This document shows, one piece after another, positions 9,356 to 18,113 of a stretch of 40,895 nucleotides of DNA (position 1 is its first letter; each line of letters starts with the position of its first letter). The position numbers and the translations under genes are program-made. The notes below the pieces were generated by a model. It had not been told where the DNA came from. It saw nothing but the letters and a program-made list of their open reading frames with translations, and searched no databases. Where the stretch lies: NCBI GenBank assembly GCA_029860075.1, contig JAOUBX010000042.1, positions 1-40,895 on the forward strand. The letters are read 5' to 3'. This DNA is from Deltaproteobacteria bacterium (GTDB taxonomy: Bacteria > Desulfobacterota > JADFVX01).

Positions 9356-10918
9356 ATGATGGAAAGTCATTATGCAGGTAAAACGAGTAGATTCGATCTA
9401 AATTGTTTTCATTTAATTATAATATTTTTTGCGCTCTGCTTTATGCCGGAAACATCCCGGGCAGCCATGTCATTTGATCATTTTACCAGCTACGAAGAAG
9501 GTTCATCCCCTGCCGGTGTATTGCTTGAAGACTTTAACAAAGACAGTATACCTGAGATGGCTGTTACCAATCTTTTTAATCAATCTATTTCCATACGATT
9601 AGGAAGTGGGACTGGCGCATTTCAGTTGGCAACTCACTATTTTTCCGGAGTTTATCCCTTGATGATTATATCTGAGGATTTTAATAATGATGACAAATTA
9701 GATATTGTGACAACAAATGATGATAATACCTTTACCCTGATTGCTGGAAATGGTGATGGTACTTTTTTACCGGGTATAACAGGAGGGAATACCGGTGAAG
9801 GACCCATATCGATTGCAACGGCCGACTTTAATAGTGATGAAGAACTGGATATTATAACGGCAAATAAGGCTTCTTCCACAGTACCGGTCTCCCTTTATTT
9901 GGGTAACGGTGATGGAACTTTTACTGCTTCATCCTTTCCGTATCATAGAGATATGCCCACTTCCGTAGATACGGCTGATTTTAATAATGATGGCAAGGCT
10001 GATCTGGCAATCACGTATCCCTATGCCGGTCATATTGCTGTCTTTCTTGGAAATGGTGATGGTACGTTCAACCTCGTATCAACAAATCTTGGCGGTTACT
10101 CCTTGTATGGCAACGGGCTTTCTGTGGAAGATATTAACTTCGATGGAGTTCATGATATAGTTACTGTACCCAGTTTTGGAAAAGGTATTGTTTTACTTGG
10201 CAATGGAGATGGTACTTTTCTTAAGGTAAACTGGAATGCCCGGAGTACGGAAGAATACACATCTATGGTTATATCTGACTTTGATTGTGATGGCAAACAT
10301 GATATGGCCCTGGCGGGGTTCGATTTTAATGATTTAATAAGAAGACTTTATATTTATCAAGGGAATGGCGACGGTACTTTTCAGGAGAGTATTAATTACG
10401 TTACACCAATGATTAACATTTTTGTACTTAATGAATCTTCAATTGATGCGGAAGATCTTAACGGTGACGGGAAGAACGACATAGCCATAAAAAACTCAAT
10501 GGGAGACAGAGTTAATATTTATCTCAATAGGACTTCCCCGCCTTCCGGACTCTGCTCTGTTATTCCTGATATCAAGGCAAATGCTTCAGACGGACCGCTT
10601 ACTATTAACCAGGGTGACTTGCTCAACGTAAGTCTTTCCCTCGATCCGGGGACAGCAGCCGGTTTTGATGCAGACTGGTGGGTTTATGCATTGTCGCCGA
10701 CAAGTGGGACCTATTGGTTTAAGCTTGGTTCAAGCTGGATAGCATCGGAGACACCCATTCTCGCCAATCAGGGCCCGCTTTCTGTGATAACAGACCTTAC
10801 AGTGCTGGAAATGTCTGGCTTACCTGCAGGTAACTATGAATTTTACTTTGAGGTTGATGAGAGAAATGGTATCAAGGAAGGGGCCAGAACCGACGGGGTA
10901 AATGTAACTATTCAGTAG
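9356..10918 (+). CDS. Secreted FG-GAP/VCBS-repeat propeller protein with the VTIQ C-terminal module
   Basis: This exported protein of about 520 residues has a hydrophobic signal segment (FHLIIIFFALCFM) ending near SRAA. Seven FG-GAP/VCBS repeats follow, each with an EF-hand-like calcium loop (DFNNDGKADL, DLNGDGKNDI) and LGNGDGTF, consistent with one seven-bladed integrin-alpha-like propeller. The last ~120 residues are the same module as in the LVIVD proteins (ADWWVY, GSSW, VTIQ). No TIG domain is present. An upstream ATG at 9344 has no ribosome site. TGGAG at 9345-9349 sits 6 bases before the ATG at 9356, so I prefer 9356 (9359 is also possible). It is a paralogue of the 20025 gene. Confidence 0.82.
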   Translation: MMESHYAGKTSRFDLNCFHLIIIFFALCFMPETSRAAMSFDHFTSYEEGSSPAGVLLEDFNKDSIPEMAVTNLFNQSISIRLGSGTGAFQLATHYFSGVYPLMIISEDFNNDDKLDIVTTNDDNTFTLIAGNGDGTFLPGITGGNTGEGPISIATADFNSDEELDIITANKASSTVPVSLYLGNGDGTFTASSFPYHRDMPTSVDTADFNNDGKADLAITYPYAGHIAVFLGNGDGTFNLVSTNLGGYSLYGNGLSVEDINFDGVHDIVTVPSFGKGIVLLGNGDGTFLKVNWNARSTEEYTSMVISDFDCDGKHDMALAGFDFNDLIRRLYIYQGNGDGTFQESINYVTPMINIFVLNESSIDAEDLNGDGKNDIAIKNSMGDRVNIYLNRTSPPSGLCSVIPDIKANASDGPLTINQGDLLNVSLSLDPGTAAGFDADWWVYALSPTSGTYWFKLGSSWIASETPILANQGPLSVITDLTVLEMSGLPAGNYEFYFEVDERNGIKEGARTDGVNVTIQ

Positions 10919-10937
10919 AAGGATAATATTTTACCGG

Positions 10938-10969
10938 GGCAGAATTTCCAGCGGAAATTCTGCCTTTTT
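10938..10969 (+). terminator. Rho-independent terminator
   Basis: A perfect 12-base stem GGCAGAATTTCC / GGAAATTCTGCC with loop AGC is followed by five T. It lies 19 bases after the 9356 gene. Confidence 0.9.
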
Positions 10970-11080
10970 ATTGCTTGATTCTTTACAGCTCACTACCCAA
11001 AATAAGCTCTTCCTTCCATGCAGCTACTTTTTACTTTAACTACCGGCAGTGTTACTATCCTTATCCGATTCAAAGCTTCC

Positions 11081-11251
11081 TCACTTTAAAATAGTGGATT
11101 TGCCCACTTTATTATCATAATAGTTCTTCACCTCCATCATATGTGCCGCAATTCCATAATCATGGCAGGATAGGCAGCTCTCTTGGACCTCCTCATAGAT
11201 AAAATCAAAATCCATTATTTTGTCCAGACTCCTTAGTTTAGAAAAATGCAT
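11081..11251 (-). CDS. Possible 56-residue ORF with a haem-binding CXXCH motif
   Basis: The minus strand is open from ATG at 11251 to TGA at 11081. The 56-residue product contains ESCLSCHDYG, a CXXCH c-type haem attachment motif, about residue 26. There is no signal peptide and no clear ribosome site, so a working cytochrome is unlikely. It may be the decayed remnant of a cytochrome gene or a chance frame. Confidence 0.25.
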   Translation of the reverse strand: MHFSKLRSLDKIMDFDFIYEEVQESCLSCHDYGIAAHMMEVKNYYDNKVGKSTILK

Positions 11252-11262
11252 AAAATAGCGTT

Positions 11263-11320
11263 AAAAAAATTATAAATATCGCAACCTTTTGTCAGGTTGA
11301 AGCGTTTAAGTGTTATCAAC
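11263..11320 (+). promoter_or_regulatory. Leader element, copy 2 of 4
   Basis: An A-rich run is followed by ATCGCAACCT, loop TTTGTC, AGGTTG (11294-11299), AAGCGTTTAAG and TTATCAA. The stem CAACCT/AGGTTG is perfect here. It shares TTTAGAAAA, TGCNTAAA and TAGCGT upstream with copy 3. It is 204 bases before the 11525 start codon. Confidence 0.6.
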
Positions 11321-11524
11321 AAAATGTATGGAAAGAGTTTATTGTTATGTTAAGGGTATTCATCCTCACATCCTGATTCGAATGGGAGAGAGTTCTAAAA
11401 CAACAACCTTGCAGTAAGCTGAGTGGATCCTGGGCTATAAACAGAATAATATACTCACTGTATTTCCAATAATCAGCACAAATCTCACTTTATAAGCAAA
11501 TTATCAGGAGAAGGAGAAATAAAG

Positions 11525-13153
11525 ATGAAAAAAGAGGTATTGAAAAAGATTTATCAAAGAAACTGTAAAAATAATTTTCGTTTATTGATTGGAACTCTTG
11601 CATTTTGTATTTTTATATGCGAAACAGCGCTTCCCGCCTTTTCATTAACACCTGTAGTGACCTCGGTTACACCGGACAGGGGCTTCAATAATAGCTCAAC
11701 AGCAGTTACGATAAGGGGTGAAAACTTTGAAGCCGGGGCTCGTGTAAGCCTTTTGTATGGCGATGGCGGGTATTATTCCTTTGGTTCTTATACGGGGATT
11801 GCTGTTGGATCTGTTCATCTTTCCGGCAGCTACGCCTATTCAATCAGCAATGGGACTAGCTATACTGATGAACTTGTGGTTTTTGATGTAAATGATCCTT
11901 CAAGTCCGCGTTGGTTCTCTTCATATAGTACATCAGAATATGCATGGGATGTTTACGTCTCCGGCAATTACGCCTATGTGACTGATTACTACTCTGGCCT
12001 TCAGATCATAGATGTGAGCAATCCGGGAAAACCGGCTTGGCTTTCTTCTCTTAACGAACCTGGCTTAGCTTATGGAATCCATGTTTCCGGCAATTACGCC
12101 TATATGGGGAGATTAAATGGTTTTCAGGTTGTAGATGTGAGTAATCCTTCAAATCCCGTTTCGGTCTCACCCTGTTGTGCAGGGCAAACCATTAATGTCC
12201 ACACTTCAGGCCGTTACGCCTATGCAGCAGATGGCGATCTTCAGATAATTGATGTGAGCAATCCCGAAGAACCGGTTTTAATCCAGACATATTTTACACC
12301 AAGCTTCGGATGGGATGTCTACGTTTCCGGCAATTATGCCTATGTGGCGGATGGTGAGGCCGGTCTTCTGATTATAGATGTGACTGATCCTGTAAATCCG
12401 GTCCAGTCCGGCTTCTATAACACACCGGGGTGGGCCTTTGGAGTCCACATATCCGGCAATTACGCCTACGTGGCCGATAGCAAAAGCGGTCTTCAGATCA
12501 TAGATGTGAGCAATCCAGCCAGACCGTTCTTGTTTGCTTCCTATGATACACCGGGGTCTGCCAATGATGTCGATGTCTCCGGAAGTTACATCTATTTGTC
12601 CGATCGTAGTGGTGGTTTACGTATCTTCCCCCTTAATGACCCTGTAACAAGCGTACAGGTTTCCAATTCAACCACCATAACAGCTACGTTCCCTGCATCA
12701 TTGCCTGAAGGGCCATATCATATTCTGATCACCAACCCGGCTGGTGAAGAGGGCAGACTGAATAACGGTTTCAATGCTGTCGGGCTTTCTACCGTCATTG
12801 CCGATATAAAAGCAAATGCTTCCGATGGCCCGCTTGTTCTCAACTCTGGTGACCCCTTAAGTCTAACCGTTTCTCTTGATCCGGTTGCGGCAGCCGGATA
12901 TGACGTGGACTGGTGGGTATACGCTATATCGCCTGGAATGGGTACCTATTGGTACCAGATCGGTTCAGGGTGGGCGCCATCAGTAACACCTGTTCCTGCA
13001 TACCAGGGGCCACTTGCTGCCATTACTGACCGTAACGTTCTAAACTCATCCACATTACCTGCAGATGACTACACTTTCTATTTTGAAGTGGATAAGAGGA
13101 ATGGTGTAAAAGAAGGAACTGTTTCCGACAGGGTGAATGTCACAATTCAGTGA
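11525..13153 (+). CDS. Secreted LVIVD propeller protein (7 repeats) inserted in a split TIG domain
   Basis: This 542-residue protein is a half-size version of the 14-repeat paralogues. It has a signal peptide ending PAFS, the first TIG half at about 42-79, seven LVIVD repeats, the second TIG half at 372-422 and the C-terminal module at 423-542 ending VTIQ. Seven repeats equal one complete propeller. A PCCAG segment in blade 4 contains two adjacent cysteines. The ribosome site AGGAGAAGGAG is strong. It is preceded by leader copy 2 and followed by a terminator at 13220-13244, so it is probably monocistronic. Its 3' end matches the 6705 gene almost base for base. Confidence 0.85.
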   Translation: MKKEVLKKIYQRNCKNNFRLLIGTLAFCIFICETALPAFSLTPVVTSVTPDRGFNNSSTAVTIRGENFEAGARVSLLYGDGGYYSFGSYTGIAVGSVHLSGSYAYSISNGTSYTDELVVFDVNDPSSPRWFSSYSTSEYAWDVYVSGNYAYVTDYYSGLQIIDVSNPGKPAWLSSLNEPGLAYGIHVSGNYAYMGRLNGFQVVDVSNPSNPVSVSPCCAGQTINVHTSGRYAYAADGDLQIIDVSNPEEPVLIQTYFTPSFGWDVYVSGNYAYVADGEAGLLIIDVTDPVNPVQSGFYNTPGWAFGVHISGNYAYVADSKSGLQIIDVSNPARPFLFASYDTPGSANDVDVSGSYIYLSDRSGGLRIFPLNDPVTSVQVSNSTTITATFPASLPEGPYHILITNPAGEEGRLNNGFNAVGLSTVIADIKANASDGPLVLNSGDPLSLTVSLDPVAAAGYDVDWWVYAISPGMGTYWYQIGSGWAPSVTPVPAYQGPLAAITDRNVLNSSTLPADDYTFYFEVDKRNGVKEGTVSDRVNVTIQ

Positions 13154-13158
13154 TAAAA
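12729..13158 (+). repeat. Near-identical tract shared with 8821-9250
   Basis: This is the partner of the tract at 8821-9250, in direct orientation at a distance of 3908 bases. It includes the stop codon, and the matching terminator follows. The sequence before 12729 diverges quickly to ordinary paralogue-level similarity. Confidence 0.85.
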
Positions 13159-13183
13159 GCAGGAATGTTTTTTTATTCCGCCT

Positions 13184-13203
13184 GGCAAGGCAAGGCAAGG
13201 CAA
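13184..13203 (+). repeat. GGCAA microsatellite, four copies
   Basis: Four perfect tandem GGCAA units lie between the stop codon and the terminator. The homologous place after the 6705 gene (9275-9284) has two units. Confidence 0.85.
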
Positions 13204-13219
13204 GCAATAATAATCCTGT

Positions 13220-13244
13220 AGAGACGCCCCGGTGGGGCGTCTCT
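13220..13244 (+). terminator. Terminator hairpin, copy of the one at 9301
   Basis: The same 11-base stem AGAGACGCCCC / GGGGCGTCTCT with loop GGT. Here the tail is AATATAAAG rather than a T-run, so it may terminate less efficiently. The receiver gene begins 64 bases downstream. Confidence 0.65.
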
Positions 13245-13308
13245 AATATAAAGATGGCAGGTAGCTCAAAGAAAAAAAGTAAGGGTATGGACACACGCGA
13301 GAGGCGGC

Positions 13309-13677
13309 ATGGAATCATTTTTGATAGTTGATGACGATGCCAGGCTGTGGGCAATTTATAAATCTCTTATGGGAGTAAAATTCAGGGATGCCCTTATAAG
13401 CTGTGCAGGGAACGGAATTGAAGCATTGCAAAAAGCCGGGGAGAGTGATTATTCATTGATAATTTCCGATATTGACATGCCCGAAATGGACGGTATTGAC
13501 TTCCATAAAAATATGAAAAGGGATTATCCCTTTCTCGCCCGAAAGACCGTTTTTATCACAGGAAGCACGAACAGGGCTGATATCTCATACATGGAACAGG
13601 AAAATATCCTATGGCTGCTCAAGCCCTTTAATCCCTATGATTTTTATGATTTCATCGAAAAAGCTTTAAGAGCTTAA
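13309..13677 (+). CDS. Stand-alone CheY-like response regulator receiver
   Basis: This 122-residue single receiver domain has the full set of conserved residues: acidic cluster DDD at 8-10, phosphoacceptor Asp54 in IISDIDMPEMDG, Thr84 in VFITGS and Lys105 in LLKPF. There is no output domain, so it must act by protein contact after phosphorylation by a histidine kinase. No kinase is adjacent. A GAGAGG ribosome site lies before the ATG. It follows the leaky-looking terminator of the 11525 gene, so some read-through expression is conceivable. The cytoplasmic product is unlike its secreted neighbours. Confidence 0.88.
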   Translation: MESFLIVDDDARLWAIYKSLMGVKFRDALISCAGNGIEALQKAGESDYSLIISDIDMPEMDGIDFHKNMKRDYPFLARKTVFITGSTNRADISYMEQENILWLLKPFNPYDFYDFIEKALRA

Positions 13678-13886
13678 AAAAAGGGCAGAATTGAATTCAT
13701 CCCCGGAATAGCACTGCTATCTTATGTGAATTACTACACTGTAACCCTTTAGCCGCTTTCTTCTCCTTTCCTCAAAAATCTCCTCTCACATTGAAATAAA
13801 AGTAAATCCCATTAGAGATATGACATAACCCGGTGGGTAATATTTTCCAGGATAACAGGGTTTAGAAAATTGCGTAAAGTAGCGTC

Positions 13887-13945
13887 AAAAAATTACTAAG
13901 ATCGCAACCTTTTTCCAGGTTGAAGTGTTTAAAGGCTATCAATAA
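13887..13945 (+). promoter_or_regulatory. Leader element, copy 3 of 4
   Basis: The core is ATCGCAACCT, loop TTTTCC, AGGTTG (13917-13922), AAGTGTTTAAAG and CTATCAA. The inner stem is perfect, and the outer CGC pairs with GTG through a G-U pair. As with copy 1, the element ends just before a strong ribosome site and ATG, here the aborted ORF at 13964. Confidence 0.6.
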
Positions 13946-13963
13946 ATTTTTTGGGAGGAGTTA

Positions 13964-13987
13964 ATGGTTATGAAATATTCAAAATAA
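13964..13987 (+). pseudogene. Seven-codon ORF, probable relic of an exported-protein gene
   Basis: GGGAGGAG is followed by an ATG and only seven codons (MVMKYSK) before TAA. If one base is skipped near the stop, the reading continues as IKSIVMLIASV, which looks like the start of a signal peptide, and then stops after about 20 more codons. Together with leader copy 3 at the same spacing as at the 1610 gene, this suggests the decayed 5' end of a lost paralogue. A regulatory leader peptide is the alternative. Confidence 0.35.
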
Positions 13988-14172
13988 AATCAATTGTCAT
14001 GCTGATAGCCAGTGTCCGGTTAGGGTTTTACAGAAATTTAACGAATTTAGTTCATCGGCCATTAATCTATTTCTAAGTGTATGAGCGTCTTCTGAAAAAA
14101 GACGATTTATCTATCGATGCTAGTAACTAAATTTATACAAAAACTAATATTTATAAAAGGAGGAAAGTTCTA

Positions 14173-16089
14173 ATGGCAGGAACAATTAAATCAATCTTAT
14201 TGTCCGTTTTTTTTCTAACAATTGGTATAAGTCAAAGTACGGCGCCTCTTTATGCCGCTACTTGCGTAGGTCCAGGTCATACTTATGAATATGTGGGTGA
14301 TTTGGATCAGCCATATAAAAGTCCGGCTAAACTGGCGATGGGACCGAATGGGGATCTATATGTTCTTAATTTTGCGGGAGCGCTGAATATATATAGGAAG
14401 GGCCTCTTAATAAATTCAATTCCTATTACCGGACCAAACGGGGTTGCTGTTTCTCCTTCCGGCGAAGTATTTGTATCGACAAATGGTAAGACAATTGACG
14501 CTTATACAATCTATGAAGACGGAACATTTACCAAACGGTTTTTTGCGCAAGTTGGTATAGTCATTAACGATCTTGCAATTGCGGCTGATGGTAAGGTTCA
14601 CGCTACTTACGGCACTGGCCGGTGGTATATCTTTGAAGCGGATGGGACCCTTCTTGGGCGCTTTGGCGCTGGTGAACTCTACAGCGCCCCTGGCATTACG
14701 CTTGATGAGGCTAACAGAAGAATTATTATAACGGATAGTTCGGCTTTTAATCTTAAAATCTATCATATGGATACATTAGAGTTCATAGGTACAGCTGGTC
14801 AAAATAGGTATGGTCATGAATATGAAGATGGTCTCTTCTTTGATCGTTTGAGAGGAGTGACGACGGATAAAGAGGGCAGAATTATTATTGCCGACACTAA
14901 TGCCATTTATATTGCGGATGCCTGTCTGGATTACATTGACAGAATCGGAGGATATTGGATTTATCATAATAACGGAGAATGGGAATTGTTTCAAGGCAGA
15001 AGCAATGGACATTTTTATAAAGTAGTCGATGTTGCAGTAGATAATGATAACGGCCTCATCTATGGTTCAGATCTTGATGGCCGCATTGCTGTCTTTAGAG
15101 CTCAACCTACGGTAAAGCGGACTGTTGTGGGGAAAGGAACGAACCTGGAAGACCAGGTTGAAATATACGATGCCGATGGAGTAAATGAAAACAGCTTCAG
15201 CCCCTATGGCGCTGCGGGGAGCACCCATGTTGCTTCCGGTGATATTGACGGTGACGGTACAGATGAAATATTGAGTGTTCCCGGTGCATCTAATCCTTCC
15301 GTAGCGGAGTTGAAAGTTTTTTCCCGGACAGGTGTGGAAAAGACAAACCTGAGAATACTCCCCTTTGGACCTGATGCAACTGATATGGGTGTTGCTTCGG
15401 CTGACTTTGATAATGATGGAAAAGCTGAAGTAATCCTTTGGAGTGGTGGCAGCGGGCAGCCACTGCAAATGAAAGTATACACCTACGATGCTGTGGCAAG
15501 CGCCCTGGTTACTACCGGCATCGATGTAGTAAAAAATCCGGGTGATTCCCTGCTTGATGTTGCAGCTGGAGATATGAATGGGAATGGATTCGCAGAACTG
15601 GTGACGATGACAGGAACTATGGTGGATGGTCTGCCTGAGAGGAACTGGATATGGGATATGTGGGCTGTCGACAGGAGTCAGGGTATTGGACAATGGTCTT
15701 TATCCTCTGAAAGTCGTTTTTCAAGCTCTATGAGCAATCAAATAGAACTTGCCCTTTCCGTTGGAGATACTGATGGCGATGACAGGGGAGAAATAATAGT
15801 ATCTTCACTGGATAAATCCCTCCCCAATCCCCCTGTCGATATTTATATGCTCGAAGGTACAGGGCAAATTGCTGAACAGTTCCTGGCCGGAACAACAGGC
15901 CCTCTTGGCAGCGATTTAAGCAGTGACGATATGGATGGTGACGGAGCGAATGAAATTGTAGTTACTCTCCATGATGAGGTTAACGATAAAGCTACAGTAA
16001 AGATGCTAAGAAGTAACGGTTTTGAGATGAACAGTATTGATGTTGCAGCGCCGAGATCTGGATTGAGTGTAGCTGTTGGTCAATTCTAA
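14173..16089 (+). CDS. Secreted NHL-like and FG-GAP repeat protein
   Basis: This 638-residue exported protein has a signal peptide in the first ~33 residues, ending LYAA. The N-terminal half (about 40-310) has NHL/SMP-30-like propeller strands (LAMGPNGDLYVLN, VTTDKEGRIIIADT). The C-terminal half has five FG-GAP-type calcium loops (GDIDGDGTDEIL, ADFDNDGKAEVI, GDMNGNGFAELV, GDTDGDDRGEII, DDMDGDGANEIV). It ends right after the last repeat, without the VTIQ module of its neighbours. AAAGGAGG precedes the ATG. It probably forms two propellers, with calcium bound in the second. The function is unknown; the layout resembles surface or extracellular binding proteins. Confidence 0.8.
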   Translation: MAGTIKSILLSVFFLTIGISQSTAPLYAATCVGPGHTYEYVGDLDQPYKSPAKLAMGPNGDLYVLNFAGALNIYRKGLLINSIPITGPNGVAVSPSGEVFVSTNGKTIDAYTIYEDGTFTKRFFAQVGIVINDLAIAADGKVHATYGTGRWYIFEADGTLLGRFGAGELYSAPGITLDEANRRIIITDSSAFNLKIYHMDTLEFIGTAGQNRYGHEYEDGLFFDRLRGVTTDKEGRIIIADTNAIYIADACLDYIDRIGGYWIYHNNGEWELFQGRSNGHFYKVVDVAVDNDNGLIYGSDLDGRIAVFRAQPTVKRTVVGKGTNLEDQVEIYDADGVNENSFSPYGAAGSTHVASGDIDGDGTDEILSVPGASNPSVAELKVFSRTGVEKTNLRILPFGPDATDMGVASADFDNDGKAEVILWSGGSGQPLQMKVYTYDAVASALVTTGIDVVKNPGDSLLDVAAGDMNGNGFAELVTMTGTMVDGLPERNWIWDMWAVDRSQGIGQWSLSSESRFSSSMSNQIELALSVGDTDGDDRGEIIVSSLDKSLPNPPVDIYMLEGTGQIAEQFLAGTTGPLGSDLSSDDMDGDGANEIVVTLHDEVNDKATVKMLRSNGFEMNSIDVAAPRSGLSVAVGQF

Positions 16090-16119
16090 AACCTCCTTCA
16101 GGGAAGCCTGTCGGAGGTT
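16090..16119 (+). terminator. Hairpin after the 14173 gene, weak terminator
   Basis: Stem AACCTCC / GGAGGTT has an inner stem CAGG / CCTG and loop GAAG. It begins directly after the stop codon. The tail is AATAAAATGG, with no T-run, so termination is uncertain and the next gene, 62 bases after the stop codon, may be co-transcribed. Confidence 0.4.
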
Positions 16120-16151
16120 AATAAAATGGTAATAAAAATGGAGGAATTAAG

Positions 16152-18014
16152 ATGAAGAAAGTACAGAAAGGTTATTTGTTACAAGTTGTGTTGGTGATTA
16201 TGTTAATGATTTTAATAGCGCTACCGGTTTCAGCTGAAACAGTAAGTGAAGAGTGGGTGCAGCGTTATAATGGTTTGGAAAATGGAATGGACTTAGCGCA
16301 GTTTGTAACGGTGGACTCAACGGGTAATATTATTGTATCAGGTATTTGTGGTTCAAACTATTGTACCCTGAAATATGATAATAATGGGACCTTGCTGTGG
16401 GAGAATGTTTACAGTGGAATGTCACTTGGTATAAACAGTCCTGTTGCTTTTGAAGTTGATGCTGATGACAATATAATTGTTACAGGTTTTTCAAAGGGTA
16501 ATGGTACTAATTACGATTACGCGACAGTAAAATATGCACCTGATGGAACACTGTTATGGGAGCGTAGATATTCCGGATTAGGTGGCGATGCACAGGATAT
16601 CCCAGAAGATATGACAGTAGATGCGGTGGGTAACATCATTATTACCGGATATAGTTATAATACTACATATGCTGATTCTGATTATGCAACATTGAAATAT
16701 GATGCAAATGGAACACTAGTGTGGGAACAGCGATATGGCAGCCCTAATGCCAAGGGAGATACGCCTGTTGCTGTCATTACGGATACAGCAGGTAATGTCA
16801 TTGTAACTGGCAGTAGTGATGGTGATTATTTGACGATAAAATACAATGCTGATGGCGCAGTTATGTGGGAGGAACGCTATGATGGCCCCGGTAATACTGG
16901 AGATGCGCCTGTAGCTATTGCTTTGGATGGTGCAGGCAATGTTGTTATTACCGGAATCAGCAGGGGCGTTGATACCATGAATGATTATGCTACATTGAAA
17001 TATGATGCAGATACTGGAAGCATGTTATGGGTACAACGTTATGATGGCCCAATAAATTCTTTTGATATTCCTATTGCCTTGGCGCTTGATAGTGGGGGCA
17101 ATGTTGTTGTCACGGGACGTAGTATCCGTTCAGGAGGGATGGATCCCTTTGGTGATAACACGGATTTTGATTATGCCACTGTAAAATATAGTCCCAATGG
17201 TACGGAATTATGGGTGCAGCGCTATAATGGGCCTGCCGATTTTTGGGATTACCCACGTACCATGGTACTTGATTCAATGGATAATATAATCGTTACCGGT
17301 AGCAGTGATGGTATTGATAGTATGCATGACATTGCTACAGTAAAATATGGCCCTAATGGCTCAGAATTATGGGTGCAACGTTATGATGGCCCGGGACATG
17401 ATAACGACTACCCCAATACCATTATAGTGGATGGTGCAGGCAATACAGTTATTGCCGGGTGGAGTGTAAATAATAATAATAGTGATTTTGCTACCTTGAA
17501 ATATGGTTCTGACGGAACGCTATTATGGTCACAGCATTATAACGGTTTGGCAAATGGTCATGATACCATTGGTGAAAAGGGAGTGTGTCTTGATGCTGAC
17601 GGGAACGTATTTGTTGCCGGGATGAGTGATAACAGCGATTACAATAAAGATTTTGTGACAATAAAATATCTGGTTCAGAATAATTCTCAGCCTTCTGTTC
17701 TCACAATATCCCCACCTTCAGGCAAGTATCTTGTTTTACAAGATTTTGATATGGCCCTTATTGTTGAAAGCCTTGACAATACGGCTACTGTAACGAATGT
17801 TACGCTCAATGGTTCGGATTTAACAAACCAATTTAATGCTTGTGCTGTTAAAGGAACAATTACAGCTATTGGAACAACATTCAGGTGTCCCAATCTATCA
17901 GGAAGTATTATTGGTGAAGGGACTAATAATGTTAGTTCTACCATTACACTAAATGACGGCACGACAATTACTGATTCGGCAGTTTGGCAGGTTATCCAAA
18001 ACACAGAGCCATAA
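16152..18014 (+). CDS. Secreted SBBP-repeat beta-propeller protein
   Basis: This 620-residue exported protein has a signal peptide at residues 1-29, ending VSA. Nine SBBP-type repeats of about 50-60 residues follow, typified by GNIIVTGSSDG, DYATVKY and LWVQRYNGP. The first W-QRY strand occurs before repeat 1, which suggests velcro closure of the propeller. Residues ~515-620 are a separate domain starting PSVLTISPPSGKY that contains two cysteines; I do not recognise it. GGAGGAA precedes the ATG. SBBP proteins are typically extracellular. The VTIQ module is absent. The T-run-less hairpin upstream makes co-transcription with the 14173 gene possible. Confidence 0.82.
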   Translation: MKKVQKGYLLQVVLVIMLMILIALPVSAETVSEEWVQRYNGLENGMDLAQFVTVDSTGNIIVSGICGSNYCTLKYDNNGTLLWENVYSGMSLGINSPVAFEVDADDNIIVTGFSKGNGTNYDYATVKYAPDGTLLWERRYSGLGGDAQDIPEDMTVDAVGNIIITGYSYNTTYADSDYATLKYDANGTLVWEQRYGSPNAKGDTPVAVITDTAGNVIVTGSSDGDYLTIKYNADGAVMWEERYDGPGNTGDAPVAIALDGAGNVVITGISRGVDTMNDYATLKYDADTGSMLWVQRYDGPINSFDIPIALALDSGGNVVVTGRSIRSGGMDPFGDNTDFDYATVKYSPNGTELWVQRYNGPADFWDYPRTMVLDSMDNIIVTGSSDGIDSMHDIATVKYGPNGSELWVQRYDGPGHDNDYPNTIIVDGAGNTVIAGWSVNNNNSDFATLKYGSDGTLLWSQHYNGLANGHDTIGEKGVCLDADGNVFVAGMSDNSDYNKDFVTIKYLVQNNSQPSVLTISPPSGKYLVLQDFDMALIVESLDNTATVTNVTLNGSDLTNQFNACAVKGTITAIGTTFRCPNLSGSIIGEGTNNVSSTITLNDGTTITDSAVWQVIQNTEP

Positions 18015-18060
18015 ATTATTAAAGCAAAAAAAATTGAGAATTGCTTGTGAATTCACAAAT

Positions 18061-18092
18061 CAACCACTCCCCCGCAAGCAGCGGAGTGGTTG
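18061..18092 (+). terminator. Terminator hairpin after the SBBP gene
   Basis: The ten-base stem CAACCACTCC / GGAGTGGTTG has an additional GC pair and a bulge, and is followed by ATTTATT. It lies 46 bases after the stop and ends 8 bases before the next ribosome site, so it may also act as a leader structure for the 18114 gene. Confidence 0.65.
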
Positions 18093-18113
18093 ATTTATTC
18101 AAAGGAGAAAAAA

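Larger units (their letters stand above)
10970..11524. other. Intergenic stretch of about 550 bp before the 11525 gene
   Basis: It contains a possible minus-strand mini-ORF (11081-11251), leader element copy 2 (11263-11320), and a second block near 11355 (TTCATCCTCACATCCTGATT) that also follows leader copy 4 near 25615. Nothing else was recognised. Confidence 0.5.
13678..14172. other. Intergenic stretch of about 495 bp with a gene relic
   Basis: It contains leader element copy 3 (13887-13945), then a strong ribosome site (GGGAGGAG) and a seven-codon ORF at 13964, then AT-rich sequence with a hairpin CGTCTT/AAGACG at 14086-14104. No intact gene was seen. The ribosome site AAAGGAGG of the next gene ends the stretch. 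Confidence 0.5.

Noticed and set aside
13137-13331. 64-codon ORF across the terminator at 13220
   Set aside because: It runs through the hairpin and microsatellite into the receiver gene in another frame.
15067-15693. Long minus-strand ORF of 208 codons
   Set aside because: It is antisense to the FG-GAP half of the 14173 gene, and the product has no recognisable family.
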